Shown here: in pieces, positions 57,136 through 64,000 of the stretch
Layout: the number at the start of each line of letters is the position of its first letter
How positions within the stretch are numbered: position 1 is the stretch's first letter
Assembly (NCBI RefSeq): GCF_020711235.1
Contig: NZ_JAJFAV010000013.1
Coordinates: 121,977-185,976, forward strand
Direction of reading: 5' to 3'
Source: Hymenobacter sp. 15J16-1T3B
Lineage (GTDB): Bacteria > Bacteroidota > Bacteroidia > Cytophagales > Hymenobacteraceae
Length of the DNA: 64,000 bases
Translations under genes and position numbers: made by a program
The notes under the pieces: generated by a model
The model's database searches: none
What the model saw: only the letters and a program-made list of their open reading frames with translations
What the model was told of the DNA's origin: nothing

Positions 57136-60100
57136 ATGAGGAGACTCCTACCCCTCTTCGCGCTGGGCTGCCTGGCCGCTACGTCGGCCGCGCAGGCCCA
57201 GCAGATTTCGCCCTACCTGGCCGGCCAAAACGCCTGGATGGCCTACAGCTACGGCAGCCGCGTCTACAACGGGCAGCTCGACCAGCTTTGGCCCACCGTG
57301 CGCCGCTCCCAGGTGCGCATGGTGCGCATCGGCGGCAACGGCGTGGAATTCAACATGCCCACGCCGCAGCAGTACCTGAGTATGATTGACTCCATCCGCC
57401 GCATCGGGGCCGAGCCCATGGTGCAGGTGTGCGAGGGCCGGGGCCGCTACACCGCCCAGCAGGCGGCGGCCGTGGTCGACTACGTCAACAACCAGATGCA
57501 CCGCGGCGTCAAGTACTGGATTATCGGCAACGAGCCCAACCTGACCGGCAACTTCGGCAAGGTGACGGTGCAGGGCGTGGAAGCCTACATTAAGGGCTGG
57601 GCCACGGCCATGAAGCAGGCCGACCCGACGATTCTGACGGTGGGCCCGGAGTGCTCCTTCTACGACACGAGCTACCTGCGCCCGCTCATCGGCGGGGCCA
57701 ACGACATCACGGGCAAGGACGCCAACGGGCGCTACTACCTCGACGTGGTGACCTTTCACTCCTACCCGTTCAGCGGCACCCAGACGCGCGCCCAGGTGCT
57801 GGCGGCGGCCAATACGCTGGCCGGCAACGTGAACGGCCTGCTGACCATGATGGACGCGGCCAACGCCCTGCACAACCGCACCGGCGCCGACGCGCTGAAG
57901 TGGGCCGTGACGGAATTCAACATCGGCTACCAGAACCCCGCGGCCAACACCGTGGACGGGCTGGGCGTGCACGGCTTTCTGAACGGGCAGTACTGGGCCG
58001 AGGTGTTCGGCGTGGGCATGCAGAAAGGCGCCGTGTCGATGCAGCCGTGGTCGATTCACGAGGGCAACGGCGCCCGCGGGGAAGGCGACCTGGGCTACCT
58101 CGACGGCTCGGGCGCCGCGGTGAAGCCCCGCTCGGCCTTCTACCACGAAATGCTGGTGGCCGAAAATATGCGCGGCACGTACCTGGCCGCCACCGACAAC
58201 CAAGGCGACGTGTCAGTGCTCAGCAGCCGGCACGGCGACACCACGGCGGTGATGGTGCTCAACAAGAACACCGCCGACCTGGACTTCACCGTGCAGCTGT
58301 CGGGGGCCGCGGTGCCGGGCGCCGCGCCGCTGAAAATTAACGTGCCGGCCGGCATCGGCGCCAGCTACTCGGACAAGATTTACGGGCAGTCGACCCAGGT
58401 GCTGCTCTTCGACGGGCAGGGGCAGCTGACGCGCAAAATCGTGTATTCCCTGCAGCACGCAGCCAATAACCTCGCGCCGACCTACCTGCGGCCGGGGCAG
58501 CAAGTCACCCTGGCCGACTTCAAGGCCGACAAAACCTTTACCTGCGTGGCGCCGGAGCAGGTGAGCTTTGCGCCGGCCGTGCTGGGCTCGTACACCTCGC
58601 TGAACTGGAATTTCGGGGCCGACGCCACCCCGCAGACGGCCACCGGCCCCGGGCCTTTCGCGGTGAGCTACGCCGCGCCGGGGCTGAAATCGGTGACGAT
58701 GACCCTGCAGAACGCCGACACGACCATCGTGGTGAGCAAGGCCGATTACGTGCAGGCCAGCGCCTGCGTGCGCACGCCCTACGCCGGCACGGCCGCGGCG
58801 GTGCCGGGCATGATTAAGGCGGTGGAATTCGACAACGGCGGGCAGAACGTGGCCTACTACGACTCGGATCCAACCAACCGCGGCGCCGCGCTGAACCCCA
58901 ACGTGCCCCGGCCCACCGAGGCCGTGGACACGGAGCTGGGCGACGGGGGCACCGGCAACATCGGCTACTCGGCCTCGGGCGAGTGGCTCAAGTACACGGT
59001 GAACGTGCAGCGCACCGGCCTCTACAAGCTCACGGTGCGGGCCGCTGCTTCGGCCGCGGGCGGCTCCTTCCGCGTGTCGGTCGACGGCGTGGACAAAACC
59101 GGCGTGGTTTCGGTGCCGGCCACGGGCGCGTTTGGGACCTACCAGGACATCGTGGTGAGCAACGTGTACTTGGAGGCCAACGCCAGCGCCACGCTGAAGT
59201 TTGACCTGGTGAGCAGCTCGTTTAACTTCTCCAAGCTCACCTTCGAAGAGCAGGCTCCTGCGGGCGTTGTGGTAAACCGCCTCTACAACGCTACTTCGAC
59301 GTCCGACGGGATGTCGGATGCGGTGGAGCTGCTGGTGACCAAGGACCACCAGGATTTGCGCGGGCTCATCGTGAAGGACTTCGAAGCCAACCTGACCTCG
59401 GACGCGGGCGGCAAGTACCAGTTCCGGGACCAGGCCCTGTGGAAGGACGTGCGCATCGGCACCACCGTCGTGCTGCGGCGGCTGGCCTCGGGCATCACGG
59501 GCTACGCCGAGGACCTCGACGCCTCGGACTACCGGGTGGATATGCTGCTGGAAAACGGCACGTACCTGACCAACCTGGCGCCGAACAACAGCTTCAACCT
59601 GACCAACACCGACATGGTGCTGCTCAAAACCGGCACGGCCGCGGGCACGGCCGGCGCGGTGCACGGGTTTGCCACGGGCAGCTCGAACACGGCCCTGTTC
59701 AACGCCGTGACCTCGCCCAAGCTGGTGTCGGCGGCCATTACCAACACCGGGCAGTTTCAGTACCCGCTCAGCGCCACGCAGAGCCTGGCCGACTACGACG
59801 GGGTGAAGGCCCAGGCCTCGACCGACGCCAACCGCAACTGGGGCAACGGCTACGGGGCGAATAACATTGCTTACATCCAGACGCTGCGCAACGCGGCGTT
59901 TACGCCGCCCGGCCTGGTGGTCAACCGCGTCTACAACGGCTCGAACGACGCCAACGGGCAAACCGACGCGGTGGAGCTGCTGGTGACCCAGGACCACTTC
60001 GACGCGCGCAACCTGGTGGTGAAGGACTTCGAGACGAACAACACGGCCGATACCGGGGGCAAGTACCGCTTCAACAACGTGGCCTTCTGGCAGGATCTGC

Positions 60101-62259
60101 GCCTGGGCACCACCATCGTGCTGCGGCGCGTGATGGGCCCCGCCGGCTACCAGCAGGACCTCGACGCCTCGGATTTTACGCTGGATTTGCTGCTGGACAA
60201 CCCCAGCTACCTCACCAACCTGGCCACCGGCAATTTCTTCAACATCACGCAGTACGACATGGTGCTGCTCAAAACTGGCACCGCCGCGGGCGTGGCCGGC
60301 GCCATTCACGCCTTTGCCACCAAGGGCGGCGGCTCGAATGGCGTGCCCTCGGCCCTGTTCAATTCGGTGGCCGCGCCCAAGCTGACCTCGCCCGACGGCA
60401 CCGACGCGGGCGGCGGCACCTTCCACTACCCCCTGAACCCCGAGCAGCGCCTGCAGGACTACGCCGGGGCCAAGGGCGCCTTGTCGAAGAGCACGGCCTT
60501 CAACTGGGGCTACGGCTTCGGCACCGGCAACGTGGCCTACATCCAGAGCCTGCGCGACTCGGTGCTGGCCCCGCCCGCGGCCCTGACGGCCACCGGCACC
60601 GGCAACCGCGTGGCCCTGCGCTGGAGCGCCAGCCCCGCCGCCGAGGCCAACGGCTACGAGCTGTACCGCTCGGCCACCGGCACCGGCTACGCCCTGCTCG
60701 CCACCCTGGCCGCCGATGAAACCGCCTTCGTAGACAGCTGCCGCAGCTTCGGCACGCGCTACTACTACCAGCTGCGCACCCTGGGCTCGGACCTCGTTTC
60801 GCGCTTCACGCCCGCCGTCAGCGCCCTGACGGAGGCCCGCCCGGCCCTCAGCCTGCCCGCCCTGCGCGGGGAATGCGCGGTAACGGCCACCGCGCCGACC
60901 ACCGCCGACCTTTGCGGCGGCCTGGTCACGGCCACCACCACCGACCCGACCAGCTACGGCGCCCAGGGCAGCTACAGCATCACCTGGACGTTCACCTTCG
61001 GGGACGGCAGCACGGCCACGGCCGCGCAGCCGGTGCTGGTGCAGGACCAGACCGCGCCCACGGTGCGCGCCCGGAACCTGACGGTGCAGCTCGATGCCAA
61101 CGGGCAGGCCAGCCTCACGGCGGCGGAGGTGAACGACGGCTCCGCGGACGCCTGCGGCATTCAGGCCGTTGAGCTAAGCCAGACGGCTTTCGACTGCAGC
61201 CACGTGGGCCCGAACGCGGTGACGCTGACGGTGACGGACGTGCACGGCAACGTGGCCACGGCCGAGGCCGTGGTGACGGTGGAAGACCACGTAGCGCCCG
61301 CGGTAGCCACGCGCAATCTGACGGTGACGCTGCGCGGCGGCGCGGCTACGATTACGGCGGCGGACGTGGATAACGGCTCGGCCGATGCCTGCGGCATCCA
61401 GACGCTGACCCTGAGCCGCAGCAGCTTCGACTGCAGCACCCTCGGCGCCCAGCAGGTCATCCTGACCATCACCGACATCCACGGCAACGCGGCTTCGGCT
61501 CCGGCTACCGTGACGGTTATCGGCGCCGTGCCGGCCCCGGCCATTGCCCTGAGCCGCACCGATAACACCTTCACCGGCCTACCGGCCAACACCCTGGCCC
61601 TGGGCTACGGCGCCCAGCAACTCACGCTGACGGCCTCGAACCCGACCTCGGCCGCCGACGCGACGAGCTACCAATGGAGCCCGGCCACGGGCCTGAGCAG
61701 CGCCACCAGCGCCAGCCCGACGTTTGCGCCCACGGCCGCCGGCACCTACTCCTTCACTGTCACGGCCACCAACGAGTTCGGCTGCTCGGCCACGGCTTCG
61801 GTCAGCGTGGAGGTTATCGATGCGCGCTGCGGGGCCAAGAACGACAAGGTGCTGGTGTGCCACAACGGCAACCCGCTGTGCCTCTCGGCCCCTGCCGTAG
61901 CCGCCCACCTCGCGCAACACGGCGACCAGCTCGGCGCCTGCGCCACGGCCGCCCGCGGTGTAGCGGCCACGCCGCCGGCCGCTGCGGCCCTGCGCGCCGC
62001 CAGCCTGTTCGAGGTTTTCCCGAACCCGTTTGCCGGGCGCACGACGCTGCGCTTCCGCCCCGCTACGGCAGGGGCGGCGCAGCTGCAGGTGTACAACGCC
62101 CTGGGCCAGCTGGTCACGACGCTGTTCGACGCCCCGGCCGAAGCGGGCCGTAGCTACGATGTCACGCTCGACGGCGCCGCGCTGAAGGCCGGCGTGTACA
62201 CCTGCCGCCTGCTCAGCGGCGGCCGGGTGGAAACCCAGCGCGTGGTGTTGGTGAAATAA
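57136..62259 (+). CDS. Multidomain T9SS-exported glycoside hydrolase
   Basis: A 1707-residue secreted protein starting at ATG 57136 (MRRLLPLFALGCLAATSAAQ). Domain order: catalytic TIM barrel of clan GH-A type (about 22-430; GNEPNLTG with Glu133 and VTEFNIGY with Glu260 as candidate acid/base and nucleophile); a PKD-like domain (about 469-545); a carbohydrate-binding CBM6/35-like beta-sandwich (about 549-704); two tandem lamin-tail-like repeats (about 710-925 and 926-1146); a fibronectin III-like domain (to about 1235); HYR-like repeats with paired cysteines (DACGIQ) to about 1461; an Ig-like part; a CHNG segment (KVLVCHNGNPLCLSAPAV); and a T9SS sorting domain (FPNPFAGRTTLRFRPATAGA to VVLVK). 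The polysaccharide substrate is unknown. Confidence 0.9.
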   Translation: MRRLLPLFALGCLAATSAAQAQQISPYLAGQNAWMAYSYGSRVYNGQLDQLWPTVRRSQVRMVRIGGNGVEFNMPTPQQYLSMIDSIRRIGAEPMVQVCEGRGRYTAQQAAAVVDYVNNQMHRGVKYWIIGNEPNLTGNFGKVTVQGVEAYIKGWATAMKQADPTILTVGPECSFYDTSYLRPLIGGANDITGKDANGRYYLDVVTFHSYPFSGTQTRAQVLAAANTLAGNVNGLLTMMDAANALHNRTGADALKWAVTEFNIGYQNPAANTVDGLGVHGFLNGQYWAEVFGVGMQKGAVSMQPWSIHEGNGARGEGDLGYLDGSGAAVKPRSAFYHEMLVAENMRGTYLAATDNQGDVSVLSSRHGDTTAVMVLNKNTADLDFTVQLSGAAVPGAAPLKINVPAGIGASYSDKIYGQSTQVLLFDGQGQLTRKIVYSLQHAANNLAPTYLRPGQQVTLADFKADKTFTCVAPEQVSFAPAVLGSYTSLNWNFGADATPQTATGPGPFAVSYAAPGLKSVTMTLQNADTTIVVSKADYVQASACVRTPYAGTAAAVPGMIKAVEFDNGGQNVAYYDSDPTNRGAALNPNVPRPTEAVDTELGDGGTGNIGYSASGEWLKYTVNVQRTGLYKLTVRAAASAAGGSFRVSVDGVDKTGVVSVPATGAFGTYQDIVVSNVYLEANASATLKFDLVSSSFNFSKLTFEEQAPAGVVVNRLYNATSTSDGMSDAVELLVTKDHQDLRGLIVKDFEANLTSDAGGKYQFRDQALWKDVRIGTTVVLRRLASGITGYAEDLDASDYRVDMLLENGTYLTNLAPNNSFNLTNTDMVLLKTGTAAGTAGAVHGFATGSSNTALFNAVTSPKLVSAAITNTGQFQYPLSATQSLADYDGVKAQASTDANRNWGNGYGANNIAYIQTLRNAAFTPPGLVVNRVYNGSNDANGQTDAVELLVTQDHFDARNLVVKDFETNNTADTGGKYRFNNVAFWQDLRLGTTIVLRRVMGPAGYQQDLDASDFTLDLLLDNPSYLTNLATGNFFNITQYDMVLLKTGTAAGVAGAIHAFATKGGGSNGVPSALFNSVAAPKLTSPDGTDAGGGTFHYPLNPEQRLQDYAGAKGALSKSTAFNWGYGFGTGNVAYIQSLRDSVLAPPAALTATGTGNRVALRWSASPAAEANGYELYRSATGTGYALLATLAADETAFVDSCRSFGTRYYYQLRTLGSDLVSRFTPAVSALTEARPALSLPALRGECAVTATAPTTADLCGGLVTATTTDPTSYGAQGSYSITWTFTFGDGSTATAAQPVLVQDQTAPTVRARNLTVQLDANGQASLTAAEVNDGSADACGIQAVELSQTAFDCSHVGPNAVTLTVTDVHGNVATAEAVVTVEDHVAPAVATRNLTVTLRGGAATITAADVDNGSADACGIQTLTLSRSSFDCSTLGAQQVILTITDIHGNAASAPATVTVIGAVPAPAIALSRTDNTFTGLPANTLALGYGAQQLTLTASNPTSAADATSYQWSPATGLSSATSASPTFAPTAAGTYSFTVTATNEFGCSATASVSVEVIDARCGAKNDKVLVCHNGNPLCLSAPAVAAHLAQHGDQLGACATAARGVAATPPAAAALRAASLFEVFPNPFAGRTTLRFRPATAGAAQLQVYNALGQLVTTLFDAPAEAGRSYDVTLDGAALKAGVYTCRLLSGGRVETQRVVLVK

Positions 62260-62328
62260 GTCCTTTGGGCATATGGTCAGACCCCTAACCAGCGCGGCGG
62301 AGAAGTAGGTACTTAACCTCCTCTCCGC

Positions 62329-62556
62329 ATGCAGCGACCCAAGAAACGCTGGGCCTGGACGGCCCGGCATAAGCGTCCGAAGTTTAAAAACCACTGGCAA
62401 AGCCCCGACGACGGCGGCTGGTGCCTGCAGGAAGCCCAGCGGCGGCACCGCAGCCAGACTCGCGCAGCCCTGCACCGCATCTGCCAGGGCGAAGACGAAG
62501 GCCATGTCACCTTTCCCTACCACCATCACCACTGGCTGAAACGGTGGTGGACCTGA
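62329..62556 (+). CDS. 75-residue basic His/Trp-rich protein
   Basis: A short gene from ATG 62329 to a stop at 62556, with its own terminator 2 nt on. The protein starts MQRPKKRWAWTARHKRPKFK and ends in TFPYHHHHWLKRWWT. It is very basic, rich in Arg, Lys, His and Trp (seven Trp), with two Cys. There is no signal peptide. I do not recognise it; the Trp/His/Arg pattern could bind nucleic acid, but this is speculation. Codon-frame use and the following terminator argue that it is genuine. Confidence 0.55.
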   Translation: MQRPKKRWAWTARHKRPKFKNHWQSPDDGGWCLQEAQRRHRSQTRAALHRICQGEDEGHVTFPYHHHHWLKRWWT

Positions 62557-62557
62557 T

Positions 62558-62588
62558 AAAAGCCCCGGCCCGCGCCGGGGCTTTTTTT
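62558..62588 (+). terminator. Strong terminator after the 75-residue gene
   Basis: A 12-bp stem, AAAAGCCCCGGC (62558-62569) with GCCGGGGCTTTT (62574-62585), loop CCGC, then seven Ts. Confidence 0.9.
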
Positions 62589-62626
62589 GTGCGGGCCGCC
62601 GGCTTTTGCGGACCTTTGCCTTTCGC

Positions 62627-63172
62627 ATGGATATTCAGCCCCTACTCGACCACTTCAACCAGCTCAGCGCCGAAGAGCAAACCAAGGAAGTGTACGCCCA
62701 TTTCGGCCTGGCCGTGTACTTCGGGCAAGCCCTGGAGCAGCAGCTGGCCAACATGCTCATCTTCGACCAGCTCTTCCAGGTGAAGCCCGAAACGCCGGCC
62801 CAGTACACGGCCATTTTCGAGGAGCACGCCGCCGCCAGCCAGCCGGCCGACATGCTGGCCGTGGCCGCGCAGCTGGCCTACCAGCTCAGCGACGAAGACC
62901 GCGACGAGCTGCAGCGCCTGCTAGTGTCGCGCCGCTTCCTGGCCGATTCGTACTTCAAGGTGCACGCCCAGCGGCTGTTGCAGCCCGAGCTGAAAAGCCA
63001 GATTGTGGCCGATTTCGCCGGCTTCCAGAACCGCTGCCGCCAGCTGCACACCCGCCTGCAACAATACCAGCAGCAGTACGTGCAGCGCACCGGCGTGGCC
63101 CCCGAGCTGCTGCAGCAAACCTGGGCCACCGTGGTGCGCGACGCCCAGCGCACCCTCGGCGCCATGGCCTGA
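62627..63172 (+). CDS. Hypothetical helical protein
   Basis: A 181-residue protein starting at ATG 62627 (MDIQPLLDHFNQLSAEEQTKE). It is predicted to be nearly all helical, Gln/Leu/Ala-rich: VYAHFGLAVYFGQALEQQLANML, EDRDELQRLLVSRRFLADSYFKVH, LHTRLQQYQQQYVQRTG. There is no signal peptide or membrane segment. The YFGQALEQQLANML stretch resembles a sequence seen in small conserved hypotheticals of Bacteroidota. I cannot assign a role. Confidence 0.7.
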   Translation: MDIQPLLDHFNQLSAEEQTKEVYAHFGLAVYFGQALEQQLANMLIFDQLFQVKPETPAQYTAIFEEHAAASQPADMLAVAAQLAYQLSDEDRDELQRLLVSRRFLADSYFKVHAQRLLQPELKSQIVADFAGFQNRCRQLHTRLQQYQQQYVQRTGVAPELLQQTWATVVRDAQRTLGAMA

Positions 63173-63283
63173 GGCGCCGCTTCTTCACGCATTGCCCACC
63201 TGCCCGGGCGTAAGCTGCAGCCCGCGCTGCGCCCGTAGGCAGCCCGTTTCCGCCCCCGCTTTACCGTTTTTCTTCCACCGCGC

Positions 63284-64000
63284 ATGGAGTTTTTTTCGCG
63301 TCCCGGCCTGGCCTTGGCCGCTTTGGCCCTGGCCGCCTGCCAGCGGCAGCCCGCCCAGCTAAGCCGCTTCATCCCCACCGCCCCCGTCACCGATGGGCAG
63401 GCCAGCGAGTGGGACAACCAGCTGCAAACCGACGAGCACAGCCACCTGCAGTACCAGGTTGTGCATGATGCGCGCACGGTGTACTTGCGCCTGAAAACCG
63501 GCGACGCAGCCACCCAGCGCCGGCTGCTGTACCAGGGCCTCACCGTGTGGCTCGACACCACCGGGCGCCACCAGCAGCAGTTCGGGGTGCACTTCCCGCT
63601 GGGCGGCAGCATGGGCGCGGCCATCCGGCAGCACGTCGAGCGGCCCGGCGCCGGCCCGGACACCCCGGCCGACTACCAGGCCCGGCTGGCCCAAGCCCTG
63701 GCCGGCATGCACGAAATGCAGCTGCTCAAGTACAAGGGCAACCTGGAGCCCACCATGGCCGAAACCCACACCCAGCTGGGCCTGAACGTGGCCGCGGCCT
63801 TCGACGCCAGCGGCAACCTGGTCTACGAGCTGGCCGTGCCGCTGCGCCTGCTCTACAAGCGCGGCTCGTCCTACGCCGCCGACAAAAAGCCCGTGGTGGG
63901 CCTCACGCTGCTCGGCGGCCAGCGCCCGCCCGGCACCGGCAGCTACGGCGCCGCCCCGGGCGGCGGCATGGGCCGGGGCGGCGCGCGCGGGGGCGGCCGC
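63284..64000 (+). CDS. Lipoprotein with CBM9-like domain, partial
   Basis: The frame is open to the right edge, so the C-terminus is missing; 239 codons are seen. The start is ATG 63284 (MEFFSRPGLALAALALAAC), with lipobox LALAAC ending at Cys19. Residues about 30-190 resemble a DOMON/CBM9-like domain: TDGQASEWDNQL, VVHDARTVYLRLKTGD, LLYQGLTVWLDTTGRHQQQFGVHFPLGG. The end of the visible part turns Gly/Arg-rich (GGGMGRGGARGGGR). Similar proteins in Bacteroidota are surface lipoproteins of unknown role. Confidence 0.8.
   Translation, partial: MEFFSRPGLALAALALAACQRQPAQLSRFIPTAPVTDGQASEWDNQLQTDEHSHLQYQVVHDARTVYLRLKTGDAATQRRLLYQGLTVWLDTTGRHQQQFGVHFPLGGSMGAAIRQHVERPGAGPDTPADYQARLAQALAGMHEMQLLKYKGNLEPTMAETHTQLGLNVAAAFDASGNLVYELAVPLRLLYKRGSSYAADKKPVVGLTLLGGQRPPGTGSYGAAPGGGMGRGGARGGGR

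Noticed and set aside
58213..60426. A 737-residue minus-strand open frame inside the giant T9SS gene
   Set aside because: Antisense frame caused by GC-rich third positions; no recognisable domain.
1..64000. tRNA, rRNA, CRISPR array, insertion sequence or prophage
   Set aside because: I looked for tRNA T-loop patterns, repeats with regular spacers, transposase and integrase motifs, and found none.

Overview
The window is about 67 percent GC apart from a few AT-rich gaps, and looks like chromosome from a high-GC member of the Bacteroidota. My best placement is Hymenobacter or a close relative (Hymenobacteraceae, Cytophagales). The reasons are three secreted proteins with C-terminal type IX secretion (T9SS) sorting domains, many starts preceded by the Bacteroidota -7 element TAnnTTTG, typical Bacteroidota families (DUF3276/PUR, DUF4296, DUF1573, DUF3822, BatA), and intergenic palindromic repeats of a kind I associate with Hymenobacter. 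I see no tRNA or rRNA gene, CRISPR array, insertion sequence, phage or plasmid module; this is mostly ordinary chromosomal housekeeping and accessory DNA.

Region by region. 1-3.3 kb: a truncated secreted protein, a lipoprotein, a DUF952 protein, a small acidic protein, and hppD for tyrosine breakdown. 3.4-8.3 kb: a LamG/T9SS protein, a secreted Met/Gln-rich protein ending in a Hint (Hedgehog/intein-type) domain, and phosphoglucomutase. 8.4-16.3 kb: a membrane protein, a large beta-rich envelope protein, then a minus-strand series of UbiB-like kinase, phasin, alpha/beta hydrolase and acyltransferase that suggests lipid or storage-polymer metabolism. 16.4-25.6 kb: a reprolysin-like T9SS metalloprotease, a retropepsin-like/PDZ protein, menC, two small disordered proteins, the ergothioneine pair egtB-egtD, and a lipoprotein. 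25.6-26.0 kb is an AT-rich island.

26-40 kb: a MATE transporter, a DUF922 predicted protease, CsaA, a DUF4296 lipoprotein, a Bat-type cluster (DUF58, BatD-like, BatA), YggS, DUF423, DUF1573, a RecD-like helicase, and a glycoside hydrolase family 2 beta-galactosidase. 40-50 kb: PaaI-type thioesterase, DUF4126, two Nudix proteins, DUF3822 with coaD, a YfcE-type phosphoesterase, a 52-residue basic protein, threonine aldolase, a GNAT acetyltransferase, an AlkA-like glycosylase, a second DUF58 protein, and the PUR-domain protein. 50-57 kb: YdcF-like protein, ychF, a PhnA C-terminal-domain protein, an HxlR regulator, two tandem paralogous roadblock-like small proteins, an M48 protease and a Na+/H+ antiporter. 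57-64 kb: a 1707-residue multidomain T9SS glycoside hydrolase, two uncharacterised small proteins and a truncated lipoprotein.

Most genes are monocistronic or in pairs, and convergent pairs are usually separated by long GC-rich hairpins acting as bidirectional terminators. Several -7 elements sit only 4-8 nt before the start codon, implying leaderless or nearly leaderless transcripts. I found no clear new defence or mobile system. The items most worth a second look are the Hint-domain protein with an altered C-terminal junction, the tandem roadblock-like pair, the palindromic repeats, a terminator stem that recurs at unrelated genes, and the very small genes.
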